Notes under the pieces: model-generated | The model's input: the letters and a program-made list of their open reading frames with translations, nothing else | Told to the model about the DNA's origin: nothing | Databases searched by the model: none | Position numbers and translations under genes: made by a program | From: JAIPEK01 sp041685935 | GTDB lineage: Bacteria; Desulfobacterota; Desulfobacteria; Desulfobacterales; Desulfobacteraceae | Length of the DNA: 33,152 nt | NCBI GenBank assembly: GCA_041685935.1 | Contig: JAWLES010000006.1 | Span: 1-33,152 of the forward strand | Direction: 5' to 3' | Shown: positions 7,399 to 15,313 of the stretch, one piece after another | Numbering within the stretch: the stretch's first letter is position 1 | How the letters are laid out: every line of letters begins with the position of its first letter

Positions 7399-8346
7399 TT
7401 ATTCCTTTTTCATGTATGCAGGTATTTTTCCGAATTTTGCAGGAAGGATGCCTTCCGGTCTGAGCACCATTGCCAGAATCATGGCGAAACCGAAAATGAA
7501 ATACCGCCATGTTGCGAAATCACGGAATATTTCAGGCAGAACAAACATGACAAAGGTTCCTATCAGAATACCCGGGATGGATGATCCCCCCACAAGCACG
7601 ATGGAGAAGAATAAAACGGACTGCATGAAGTTGAATGCCTCCGGGCTTACAGCTGAATACTGAATGGCGAAAAGAACGCCTCCGAGCCCTGCGATACCCG
7701 CCCCGAGTGCGAATGCAAAGAGTCTGTAAGCGCTTGTGTTGATCCCGATGCTCTTGGCTGCAAGGTCGTCCAGCCTGAAGTAGTGAAGCGCCCTGCCGGG
7801 TTTGCTCCGGTCAAGGTTGGTCATGATCAGGAAGGTTAAAAACAGGACAAAAACCCCGGTGTAATAAACCGCGGTCGGCGAGCCCAGATCGATTCCCAGA
7901 ACCTGCGGGATATCCAGCCCGAATATGCCGTTAGGTCCGCCTGTGATTCCGAACAGGTCGTTTTGTACAAGCTGGATGAACACGATGTTAAGCCCTATCG
8001 TGGAGACCAGAAGATAGTCCCCTCTGAGGTGGATGATCGGGCCTGCCAGCAGGATAGCGAAAATTGCCGGGACTATTATGGCGAACGGAGTGGTGTAAAG
8101 GATCGGCATGCCGAAAAACTTGTTCAATATGGCTGCGGTGTATGCCCCCATGCCGAAGAAGAGGGCGTGTCCCATATTGAACATGCCTCCTTTGCCCAGA
8201 ATGATGTCCTCGCTTAAACCGACAACGGAAAAGATGAGAAATGTCGAGCCCACAGCAAGCCATCTTGAATCGGCAAATCCGGGGTAGATGAGAAGCGCGG
8301 TGATAAAAACGATGTATCCGATGGATTTCTTGTCAGTAAATTTCAT
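7399..8346 (-). CDS. livM: Branched-chain amino acid-type ABC transporter permease LivM
   Basis: This 315-residue, highly hydrophobic inner-membrane permease has about eight to ten predicted spans. Family signatures include DIILGKGGMFNMGHALFFGMGAY near the N-terminus and the EAA-like coupling region, where a conserved Gly/Ala-rich stretch follows SIGINTSAYRLFAF. The GPNGIFG motif is also typical of LivM. It shares one base with the end of livH (TAATG), a coupled start. With LivH it forms the heterodimeric channel for substrate delivered by LivK. Confidence 0.93.
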   Translation of the reverse strand: MKFTDKKSIGYIVFITALLIYPGFADSRWLAVGSTFLIFSVVGLSEDIILGKGGMFNMGHALFFGMGAYTAAILNKFFGMPILYTTPFAIIVPAIFAILLAGPIIHLRGDYLLVSTIGLNIVFIQLVQNDLFGITGGPNGIFGLDIPQVLGIDLGSPTAVYYTGVFVLFLTFLIMTNLDRSKPGRALHYFRLDDLAAKSIGINTSAYRLFAFALGAGIAGLGGVLFAIQYSAVSPEAFNFMQSVLFFSIVLVGGSSIPGILIGTFVMFVLPEIFRDFATWRYFIFGFAMILAMVLRPEGILPAKFGKIPAYMKKE

Positions 8347-9248
8347 TATACTTTCTCCGCAACACGTTCGCCCATGATGCCTGTGGGTCTCACCACAAGA
8401 ATGCTGATCAAAAGAGCAAATGTTAAGGCATCAGCCCATACGCTGGAGACATAGCCTGCGATAAGTGCCTTGAAAACACCGAGCAGGAGGCCTCCCACCA
8501 TGGCACCGGGAATGTTTCCGATTCCGCCGATGATGGCTGCAACAAATGCGTAAAGCCCGTAGTTCCAGCCCATGTTGAAGGTTATTCCCTTGTAGTATAA
8601 ACCGATGAAAAGCCCTCCTATGGCACCCAGAAACGTGCCGATGATAAACACCAGGGTGATGATGTTGTTGACGTTGATTCCCATCAGTTTGGATGCGTCA
8701 TGGTCCAGTGAGGTTGCCCGGATGGCGGTTCCAACGCGGGTTTTGTCGATAAAAAATATAAGCCCCGCCATTATGATCACCGAAAGAAACAGAATGGAGA
8801 GCTGTATAAAACTCACGTGAATTCCCCCGATGTTCCATGTGGTGGAGGGAAGGATGTCCGTTGGGAAAAACCGCATTCTCGGCCCCCAAATCAGCATGAT
8901 GCCGTTCTGGATCACAAGGCTTGCTCCCAGGGCCGAAACAACCGCACTCAGCCTCGGCGCAGTTCTCAGCGGCTTGTAGGCGATCCGTTCGAGTAAAATG
9001 CCGGCAAAAGCGATGATGATACCGGTGGAAATAAAAATAAGGATCAAAGATACAAAGGAATTGGTGTCCGGGCCTAGGAAACGGTCGTAAATCGTCAGCC
9101 CCACAAACGCGGCCATTGCCACAAGGTCGCCGTGGGCAAAGTTTATCAGTTTCATGATACCGTATACCATGGTGTATCCTAGAGCAACCAGTGCGAAAAT
9201 GCTTCCGATGGTCAGGCCGTTTACAAGCTGTTGAAAAAAGGTGTCCAT
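8346..9248 (-). CDS. livH: Branched-chain amino acid-type ABC transporter permease LivH
   Basis: This 300-residue permease has the LivH-type start QLVNGLTIGSIFALVALGY followed by the GIMKLINFAHGDL motif. About eight hydrophobic spans are visible. The cytoplasmic coupling region contains ATSLDHDASKLMGINV. It lies between livK and livM, separated from livK by an intergenic region holding a strong hairpin. The operon order regulator-K-H-M-G-F is a common liv arrangement. Confidence 0.94.
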   Translation of the reverse strand: MDTFFQQLVNGLTIGSIFALVALGYTMVYGIMKLINFAHGDLVAMAAFVGLTIYDRFLGPDTNSFVSLILIFISTGIIIAFAGILLERIAYKPLRTAPRLSAVVSALGASLVIQNGIMLIWGPRMRFFPTDILPSTTWNIGGIHVSFIQLSILFLSVIIMAGLIFFIDKTRVGTAIRATSLDHDASKLMGINVNNIITLVFIIGTFLGAIGGLFIGLYYKGITFNMGWNYGLYAFVAAIIGGIGNIPGAMVGGLLLGVFKALIAGYVSSVWADALTFALLISILVVRPTGIMGERVAEKV

Positions 9249-9269
9249 ATTTTTTGCCCTACATATTTA

Positions 9270-9304
9270 CCCGGAACCGCCCCGCAAAAAAGTGCGGTCC
9301 CGGG
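9270..9304 (-). other. Stable hairpin between livK and livH
   Basis: An 11 bp GC-rich stem pairs 9270-9280 with 9294-9304 (CCCGGGACCGC against GCGGTTCCGGG on the minus strand, one G-U pair) around a 13 nt loop. No T tract follows on the minus strand, so full termination is unlikely. A partial terminator or an mRNA end-protecting structure that raises livK over livHMGF is the natural reading. Confidence 0.6.
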
Positions 9305-9324
9305 CTTGGTTTACGCCGGCTTGT

Positions 9325-10464
9325 TTAATCGACTTTCGGATAAACGATTTTATATTCTCCGTCCGCCTGGACTTCATATGTCTGGTGTGCGCTTCCGATC
9401 CGGTTGCCGTTTTCAGCAAAGTTAACCGGGCCGGTAAGGCCCTGGAAATCCTCTAGGTCGTTGTGAAGGTATTCAGCCACTTTTTTGGTGTCAGTGGTAC
9501 CGGTCTCTTCCATTGCGTGCAGGATCGCCCGCATTCCGTCGATGTTCAGAAGGGTCCAGATACTCGGGGGATTCTCGTCGTATTCGGCCCTGTAATCTTC
9601 CAGGAAGTTCTCCGCCAGGTCGTACGGAAGCATTGTCGGGGTCGGAACGTTGATCAGGTAGGCGCCTTCAACCGAGTCACCTGCAAGTTCGATAAAGTCC
9701 GGGTTGTCGCATGAGTTGCCGCCCACAAAATCTGCCTGAATACCGAGCTTGGCCTGCTGTTCCCTCAAAAGGCCGCCTTCCGGATAGTAGCCGGAAAAAT
9801 AGATCACGTCCGGATTTTTGGATTTAACCCTGGTGAGAACAGGAGTGTAGTTCTGGTTGCCCGCCTTGATTTTGCCCCGGTATACAATGTTGCCGCCCAG
9901 CTCTTCTACATTTTCTTCCACGGAGTTGGCAAGGCCGTTTGCAAAGCTGCTGAAATCCGAGATAATGGCTATTCTTTCGTATTCTTTCACGTTGACGAAG
10001 TAATCAGCAGTATAGGTCCCTTCGGCGCTGTTCGGGAAAGAGTTACGAAAGAAGGTCCAGTATCCGTGCTCTGTGAGGGAGTCGGCAGTGCCGTCCGTGG
10101 TCTGGAGTACGCCGGCACGGTAATAGGTGGACTGCGCAGCTTCCGCACATGTTGAGGTATATGAGCCGATCACGGCGAGCACATCCTTGTTGACGAGATC
10201 TTTTGCGCATATGGCCGCTTTCATGGCCGTGCCTTCATCATCACATGTGAAGACCTCGATTTTTTTGCCGAGGATACCGCCGTCCGCGTTTACCTGTTCG
10301 GCAATCAGCCTGACACCGTTGTCTATGCCCTGGCCTTCGTTGGCATATTTACCTGTGGTCGGCGCCTGGACCCCGATCCTGATGGTCTCTGCAGCAAAAG
10401 AGGCTGCACAGCTGAAGATTAGAACAAAGAAAATGGTTGCTAAAACTCTGATGAACCTGCTCAT
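9325..10464 (-). CDS. livK: Periplasmic branched-chain amino acid-type substrate-binding protein LivK
   Basis: This 379-residue protein starts with a signal peptide (SRFIRVLATIFFVLIF, then SCAASFA before AETIRIG), so it is exported to the periplasm. The mature part is a type I periplasmic binding protein with the Leu/Ile/Val-family start IRIGVQAPTTGKYANEGQ and the AVIGSYTS stretch. It captures substrate and hands it to LivHM. I chose ATG 10464 because AAGGAGAG lies 4-6 nt upstream; an earlier in-frame ATG (10491) lacks a site. The ligand cannot be read directly. Four cysteines in the mature domain suggest possible disulfides. Confidence 0.93.
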   Translation of the reverse strand: MSRFIRVLATIFFVLIFSCAASFAAETIRIGVQAPTTGKYANEGQGIDNGVRLIAEQVNADGGILGKKIEVFTCDDEGTAMKAAICAKDLVNKDVLAVIGSYTSTCAEAAQSTYYRAGVLQTTDGTADSLTEHGYWTFFRNSFPNSAEGTYTADYFVNVKEYERIAIISDFSSFANGLANSVEENVEELGGNIVYRGKIKAGNQNYTPVLTRVKSKNPDVIYFSGYYPEGGLLREQQAKLGIQADFVGGNSCDNPDFIELAGDSVEGAYLINVPTPTMLPYDLAENFLEDYRAEYDENPPSIWTLLNIDGMRAILHAMEETGTTDTKKVAEYLHNDLEDFQGLTGPVNFAENGNRIGSAHQTYEVQADGEYKIVYPKVD

Positions 10465-10493
10465 GATTTCTCTCCTTGATTTAATAAGCATTT

Positions 10494-11279
10494 CTATTTT
10501 TTAGGGGTCTTTTGCTCCGCGTCTTTTGCGGATCGACCCGCTCTTACAGCCTCTTTTTCCCTCATCCACGAGTTAAAAGCGTATACATGCTGCTGCGCTG
10601 TCCGGGCGGCTTTTCGGGCATCTTTGTTCCGAACGGCGTCCACCAGCTCGGCAAGGTCCTGGTAATTCTGTTCCATTCTTTCCATGGTCGGGTCGAGGAA
10701 CCTGTCATAGTACCTGCGGATGTTGTCCTGGACCACATTGTTGACGAACTTGTAAAGGGTGTTGCCTGAAAACTCCGCAATTTTTTTGTGGATTTCCTGG
10801 TCGGTATCCAGAAAATCGTCCCAGGCTGAAACTCCGATGTCTGTGAGGCGGCGTGCTTCCTGCAAAAGTGCCTCCAAGCGGCCGATCTGATTTTGATCAG
10901 CCCGTTCGGCTGCAAGGTGAGCCACTTTTTCTTCAATCCCGGCCCTGAATTCCCCCACATCAATTACGGACAGTTCTCCTGACCGGATGAGCAGGGCCAG
11001 TGTTTCATTGAGCTGCTCCATGCCGGTGTTTTTGACTATCGCGCCTCCGCTGGTGCCGAGCCTGATCTCTATCAGGCCCTTGTGCTCCAGTACCCTGAGG
11101 GCTTCTCTGAGTGTCCCCCTGCTGACGTTGAAGGTTTCACGAAGATCTCTCTCCGCAGGGAGCATGTCGCCAGGTTTAAGCTCATTGCTCAGAATGGCTT
11201 CCTGGATCTGATCCACCACGTCCTGAAATATTCGGTTTTTTGTTGCCTTCTGGAATCCAAGGCTCTTGATTTCAGGCAT
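10494..11279 (-). CDS. FadR-subfamily GntR transcriptional regulator of the liv operon
   Basis: This 261-residue protein has an N-terminal winged HTH (about residues 15-80), including the LPAERDL and FNVSRGTLREALRVLEHKGLIE stretches typical of GntR. An FCD ligand-binding domain follows. In the FCD domain the first metal motif DQEIH is present, but the usual later EH pair reads NYQ, so metal binding may be altered or absent. It is the first gene ahead of livK (29 nt gap to the chosen start), so it probably controls the transporter. A perfect palindrome upstream is a candidate autoregulatory site. The ligand is unknown. Confidence 0.9.
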   Translation of the reverse strand: MPEIKSLGFQKATKNRIFQDVVDQIQEAILSNELKPGDMLPAERDLRETFNVSRGTLREALRVLEHKGLIEIRLGTSGGAIVKNTGMEQLNETLALLIRSGELSVIDVGEFRAGIEEKVAHLAAERADQNQIGRLEALLQEARRLTDIGVSAWDDFLDTDQEIHKKIAEFSGNTLYKFVNNVVQDNIRRYYDRFLDPTMERMEQNYQDLAELVDAVRNKDARKAARTAQQHVYAFNSWMREKEAVRAGRSAKDAEQKTPKK

Positions 11280-11302
11280 AGTCCCCTCTTTGCGTTCTTT
11301 AG

Positions 11303-11317
11303 AATGGTTTAACCATT
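11303..11317. promoter_or_regulatory. Palindromic operator candidate for the GntR-family regulator
   Basis: AATGGTTTAACCATT is a perfect inverted repeat with 7 bp arms around a single base. It contains the TGGT-n3-ACCA arrangement typical of FadR-subfamily sites. It lies 24 nt upstream of the regulator start and overlaps the candidate -10, a position suited to autorepression of the whole liv operon. Confidence 0.7.
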
Positions 11318-11344
11318 GTTATGGTATAATTTTTCATTTGTCAA
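11316..11344 (-). promoter_or_regulatory. Candidate promoter of the gntR-liv operon
   Basis: On the minus strand a perfect TTGACA (11344-11339) is followed by a 17 nt spacer and TAACAA (11321-11316), a weak 3/6 -10. The palindromic operator overlaps the -10 and the expected start point. Confidence 0.45.
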
Positions 11345-11397
11345 TATTTTTTTTTAAATCTTTCGTGGAGGTGGGAGGGGACAAAAAGGCTTGACTT

Positions 11398-11426
11398 TTG
11401 AAGGCTTTGTATCATATGTGTAATAT
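11398..11426 (+). promoter_or_regulatory. Weak candidate promoter of the yggT-pil cluster
   Basis: TTGAAG (11398-11403) and TAATAT (11421-11426), each 4/6 matches, are 17 nt apart. A better -35, TTGACT at 11391, has no -10 at normal spacing. The leader to ATG 11490 would be about 57 nt and AT-rich. Confidence 0.3.
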
Positions 11427-11489
11427 ATTTAATCTGAAATAACAATAAATTTGTAATCAAAATCACAAAATGGAATAAAGGGTTGCAAC

Positions 11490-11789
11490 ATGTTCGTTCT
11501 CGGAAATTTTTTCAAAGCTGTGGCTGTGGTTCTGGATTATGCACTCACCATATATATGTGGATAATTATCGCAAGGGCGCTTCTGTCGTGGGTTAACCCG
11601 GACCCGTACAACCCGATAGTCCGGTTTATCAACAATGCCACCGATCCCCTTCTTTATCGGATCAGGCGGTACCTGCCCCTTAATCTGGGCGGAATTGATG
11701 TTTCTCCCATCATAGCCATTCTCGGCATTGTATTTATTCAGGTGTTTTTGGTAAGCAGTCTTCACAGGCTCGCGCTTGCACTTTCATAA
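11490..11789 (+). CDS. YggT family membrane protein
   Basis: This 99-residue protein has two hydrophobic blocks (about residues 10-34 and 70-95). Between them is the YggT signature ALLSWVNPDPYNP, followed by ATDPLLYRIRRYLP. YggT/YlmG proteins are integral inner-membrane proteins of poorly defined role; in other bacteria they are encoded near proline-metabolism or division genes such as divIVA. Here divIVA follows at once (22 nt gap), matching the ylmG-divIVA neighbourhood known from Gram-positives. An AAAGGG stretch lies about 8 nt before ATG 11490. Confidence 0.85.
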   Translation: MFVLGNFFKAVAVVLDYALTIYMWIIIARALLSWVNPDPYNPIVRFINNATDPLLYRIRRYLPLNLGGIDVSPIIAILGIVFIQVFLVSSLHRLALALS

Positions 11790-11811
11790 CCCGTAACAAA
11801 GAGGTCGGCAA

Positions 11812-12312
11812 ATGGGTATTACCCCTGAGGTGGTCAGACAGAAAGAGTTTTCAGCTAAATTTCGCGGATTTGATGTCAGGCAGGTGGACGCATTTCTGGA
11901 AGATGTGGCCGGAGAGATGGAGGTCCTTAACCGAAAAGTGGATGATCTGGCCGAGATGAACCGGAAGCTGAATCATGAAAACAAGGGCTACAGGAAGCGG
12001 GAAAATTCCATGAAAAGAGCCATGATTCAGTCCCAGAAGGTTCTGGATCAGATGAAGGAGAATGCGGAAAAAACTTCCCGGAATATTATCGCGGAAGCGG
12101 AACTTGAGGCTGAAAGGATATTGAGCCGTGCCCACAAGAGACTCTCCAGGCTTCACAATGATATCAGCGAATTGAAACGGCAGCGCATGCAGCTTGAGAT
12201 GCAGATCGGGTCCGTCATTGAGTCCCATTCAAAGCTGCTGGAGATGACAAAAGAGGAAAACAAGGCTGCGGATGAAACCGATTCGAATCTCAAGTTTATC
12301 AACCAGGCGTAA
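11812..12312 (+). CDS. DivIVA domain-containing protein
   Basis: This 166-residue protein has an N-terminal DivIVA domain: MGITPEVVRQKEFS, FRGFDVRQVDAFLEDV. A long charged coiled coil from about residue 35 to 145 follows. DivIVA proteins bind curved membrane at poles or septa and recruit partners. No signal peptide or membrane span is seen, so it should act on the cytoplasmic face. AGAGGT lies 6 nt before ATG. The gene is followed by two PilT-type ATPase genes with short gaps, suggesting a link between polar scaffold and pili in this organism. That functional link is inference. Confidence 0.88.
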   Translation: MGITPEVVRQKEFSAKFRGFDVRQVDAFLEDVAGEMEVLNRKVDDLAEMNRKLNHENKGYRKRENSMKRAMIQSQKVLDQMKENAEKTSRNIIAEAELEAERILSRAHKRLSRLHNDISELKRQRMQLEMQIGSVIESHSKLLEMTKEENKAADETDSNLKFINQA

Positions 12313-12346
12313 ACCCGAAGTAAATTCATAATAAAGAGAATTCAGA

Positions 12347-13447
12347 ATGGCAGAGATTGACGCTTTTTTTAAACTGATGCATGAACACGGTGCTTCCGAC
12401 CTTCACCTTTCCTCGGGGCACCAGCCTGCCATCAGGCTGCACGGCGACATTGAGAGGGTAAAGTACCAGGAGCTGTCAAGCGATAAACTCCGTTCTCTTC
12501 TGTATGAGATCACTCCGGAAGAGAAGATAAAGGAGTTTGAAGAGACAGGGGATGTGGATTTCGGTTATGAAATCCCGGGGCTGGCCAGATACAGGGCGAA
12601 CTATTTCATGCAGCGAAAGGGGGTTAACGCGGTATTCCGGGAAATTCCCAACGATATCCTGTCCGTGGAGCAGCTCGGGCTTCCCTCGGTTATCGCCAAA
12701 CTCTCCAACCTGCCAAGGGGACTTGTGCTTGTCACCGGGCCCACCGGCAGCGGTAAATCAACCACGCTGGCCTCCATTGTGGATGAGGCCAACAAAACCC
12801 GCAAAGACCACATTATTACCATTGAAGACCCGATCGAGTTTGTGCACAGGAGCCAGAACTGTATTGTCAACCACAGGGAAGTCGGGGTTCATACCAAGAG
12901 CTTTCATGCCGCGTTGAGGGGTGCGCTGCGTGAAGATCCGGACATCATACTGGTGGGGGAATTGAGGGATCTGGAAACCATTTCACTCGCACTTGAGGCG
13001 GCTGCCACAGGCCACCTGGTTTTCGGAACCCTTCATACCTCAAGCGCCATTAAAACAGTCGACCGTATCATTGAAGTTTTCCCTGCACATCAGCAGGCCC
13101 AGGTTCGTTCCACGCTTGCGGACGGGCTCAGGGCTGTTGTGGCCCAGACGCTGTTCAAACGGGTTGATGCGGGAAAGAAAAACGCCCTGAGCGGGAGGTG
13201 CGCGGCCCTGGAGATCCTTATCGCCACCCCGGCGGTGAGGAACCTGATCCGGGAATTCAAGACCCACCAGATCCCGTCGATGATCCAGACCGGGAAACAG
13301 TACGGGATGCAGCTTCTGGATGAATCGATCATGAAACTTTACAAAAAGGGCTGGATAGGGGCTGATGAAGCCTATGCCAAGGCGAATGACAAGACCCAGT
13401 TCAGGCCGTTTCTGAAAAATCCGCCTGCGGATTTCACGGAAGCCTGA
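12347..13447 (+). CDS. pilT: Type IV pilus retraction ATPase PilT
   Basis: This 366-residue hexameric motor ATPase disassembles type IV pili to drive twitching. Walker A is GPTGSGKST (131-139), the Asp box ends in E160, Walker B is ILVGELRD with E205, and the His box is TGHLVFGTLH (221-230). The PilT-defining AVRNLIRE motif (296-303), close to the canonical AIRNLIRE needed for retraction, is intact. The N-terminal PAS-like domain (ASDLHLSSG) is also present. AAAGAG lies just upstream of ATG 12347. A second PilT-like gene follows 28 nt later. Confidence 0.95.
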   Translation: MAEIDAFFKLMHEHGASDLHLSSGHQPAIRLHGDIERVKYQELSSDKLRSLLYEITPEEKIKEFEETGDVDFGYEIPGLARYRANYFMQRKGVNAVFREIPNDILSVEQLGLPSVIAKLSNLPRGLVLVTGPTGSGKSTTLASIVDEANKTRKDHIITIEDPIEFVHRSQNCIVNHREVGVHTKSFHAALRGALREDPDIILVGELRDLETISLALEAAATGHLVFGTLHTSSAIKTVDRIIEVFPAHQQAQVRSTLADGLRAVVAQTLFKRVDAGKKNALSGRCAALEILIATPAVRNLIREFKTHQIPSMIQTGKQYGMQLLDESIMKLYKKGWIGADEAYAKANDKTQFRPFLKNPPADFTEA

Positions 13448-13475
13448 ACCGGGAACAGCGACCAACGGGGGTAAC

Positions 13476-14645
13476 TTGCACAAGAAAGAAATCGATTACA
13501 TCTTTTCGAGAATGCTTGAGTCGGAAAATGATATTTCCGACCTCAACTTCACACCGGATAAACCTATTCAAGTGGAAGCCTCCGGAGTGCTCAAACCGGT
13601 GAAAATGTCTCCGGACTTTAACAAACTCACGGCTTTTCAGACCGAGATTATTGCACTGAACCTGTTGAGAAACGACAGAAAACTTACGGAAACCCTTTTG
13701 CGGGAGGGGTCGTGCGATCTGAGCTACCATCTTGGAGACAAGGCGAGGTTCAGGGTCAACATTTTCTCCAGAGCAGGCAAGTATTCCATCGTCATGAGAA
13801 AGCTTGAAACCAAAATCCCCACCATCGAGGGACTCAACCTGCCCGAGGCCTTCCACGGCATCGCAGAGGAAAAAAACGGTATTATTTTTGTCACGGGTGC
13901 AACCGGAAGCGGTAAAACCACCTCCCTTGCCGCCATGCTCGACAAGATCAACCAGACCAAGTCGGTTCACGTGGTAACCCTTGAGGATCCCATCGAGTTC
14001 CAGCATTCCCAGAAAAAATCAACTTTCAACCAGCGGGAACTCGGGGTGGATTTCGACACCTTTGCCAACGGGCTCAGGGCGGCGCTTCGCCAGGCCCCCA
14101 AGGTGATCCTTGTCGGGGAAATGCGGGACAGGGAGAGTGTGGAAATAGGACTTACTGCTGCTGAAACAGGTCATGTGGTATTGACCACCCTGCACACTGT
14201 GGACGCAGGACAGACAGTGAATCGGTTGATCGGGATGTTTTCCAATGAAGAGGAAAAGCAGATCAGGATACGCCTTGCAGACACAATGAGATGGGTGGTC
14301 TCCCAGAAGCTCCTGCCCAAAATTGACGGCGGTCGTGTGGCTGCCTTCGAGATTATGGCCACAAGCCTGCGGGTAAAGGACTCGATCCTCCACGGCGAGT
14401 CAGAGGGCAGAACGTTTAACGAAATTATACGGGACGGCAAGGCCAAACACATGAACACCTTTGATGACTATATCCTACACCTGTACGAGCAGGGCCTGAT
14501 CAGCGAGGATGTTGCCAATGCCTATGCAACCCGTAAAGATATAGTGGGAAGAGGTCTTGATTTTATAAAGAGCTCCAGGGGAGAGAAAACTTCAAAGATC
14601 GAAACTCTTGAAATAGATAAGGATTACACAGGAGAGGATCAATAA
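13476..14645 (+). CDS. PilU-like second pilus retraction ATPase
   Basis: This 389-residue PilT/PilU-family ATPase starts at TTG 13476, with GGGGGT 4-5 nt before it. The fold is the same as PilT: N-terminal PAS-like domain, Walker A GATGSGKTT (141-149), Asp box at E170, Walker B ILVGEMRD (E215), His box TGHVVLTTLH. The region matching PilT's AVRNLIRE reads RVKDSILHGES, as in PilU-type accessory motors that need PilT to work. It has a charged C-terminal extension of about 30 residues. Its stop shares one base with the next ATG (TAATG), so the zinc-ribbon gene is probably co-translated. Confidence 0.9.
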   Translation: MHKKEIDYIFSRMLESENDISDLNFTPDKPIQVEASGVLKPVKMSPDFNKLTAFQTEIIALNLLRNDRKLTETLLREGSCDLSYHLGDKARFRVNIFSRAGKYSIVMRKLETKIPTIEGLNLPEAFHGIAEEKNGIIFVTGATGSGKTTSLAAMLDKINQTKSVHVVTLEDPIEFQHSQKKSTFNQRELGVDFDTFANGLRAALRQAPKVILVGEMRDRESVEIGLTAAETGHVVLTTLHTVDAGQTVNRLIGMFSNEEEKQIRIRLADTMRWVVSQKLLPKIDGGRVAAFEIMATSLRVKDSILHGESEGRTFNEIIRDGKAKHMNTFDDYILHLYEQGLISEDVANAYATRKDIVGRGLDFIKSSRGEKTSKIETLEIDKDYTGEDQ

Positions 14646-15259
14646 TGAACATAACCTGTGATAACTGCATGGCCAGACTCAATATCCCGGATGACAAGCT
14701 GCCCCGGGAGAAACCCTCTGTTTTCAAATGCCCCAAGTGCAGGGAGAAAGTTACGGTGAACCCGAGTGAAAAGGGCCCCCTGCCTGAGCCGGATGTGGTA
14801 GCCCCGGTGCCTCCGGTACGGCGGGAGTCGGAAAACCGCAAGGCTCTGGTTTGCGTGAATGACAAAGAGCTTGCCGAATCATTCCGCCATACACTGGCGC
14901 GGGATGAGCATCTTACCAGGGTTGCCGAAGATACTGCTTCAGCACTCAAGTTGATGGAATACAAGATGTTTGAGCTTTTGATCGTTGATGAAAGCTTTGA
15001 CGGAGGCAGGGGTGCCGGAAAGCTTCTGCATCATGTCAACGGGCTTGATATGTCGGTTAGAAGACGCATCTGTGTGATTCTGCTGAGCAGAAAGCTGGAC
15101 ACGGCCAACAGCATGGCTGCAATGCACATGAGTGTCAACTATATCATCAACCACAACGACATCGAAAATTTCGAAAATATTCTTTTTACCGCCCTTCAGG
15201 AGCACAGGGATATGTATTCCGTCTTCAGGGAGGCAATGGACAGGACAGGTAAAATCTGA
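14645..15259 (+). CDS. Zinc-ribbon plus pseudo-receiver domain protein
   Basis: This 204-residue protein has two parts. Residues 1-40 form a zinc ribbon of the MJ0042 type with two CxxC knuckles (C5/C8 and C29/C32). After a Pro-rich linker (about 44-60), residues 66-190 look like a response-regulator receiver: KALVCVND at the first strand, then LLIVDESFDGG with D115 where the phosphorylated Asp should be. The acidic pair at the first strand is reduced to ND, and the region that should hold the conserved Lys (VNYIINHND) lacks one, so phosphorylation by the normal route is doubtful. It overlaps the PilU-like gene by one base. I know no named family for it. Confidence 0.8.
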   Translation: MNITCDNCMARLNIPDDKLPREKPSVFKCPKCREKVTVNPSEKGPLPEPDVVAPVPPVRRESENRKALVCVNDKELAESFRHTLARDEHLTRVAEDTASALKLMEYKMFELLIVDESFDGGRGAGKLLHHVNGLDMSVRRRICVILLSRKLDTANSMAAMHMSVNYIINHNDIENFENILFTALQEHRDMYSVFREAMDRTGKI

Positions 15260-15313
15260 AACCGTATCCCCCGCCGTTAACAAAGCAAAACCCATTATCA
15301 TCACAGGAGCTGC

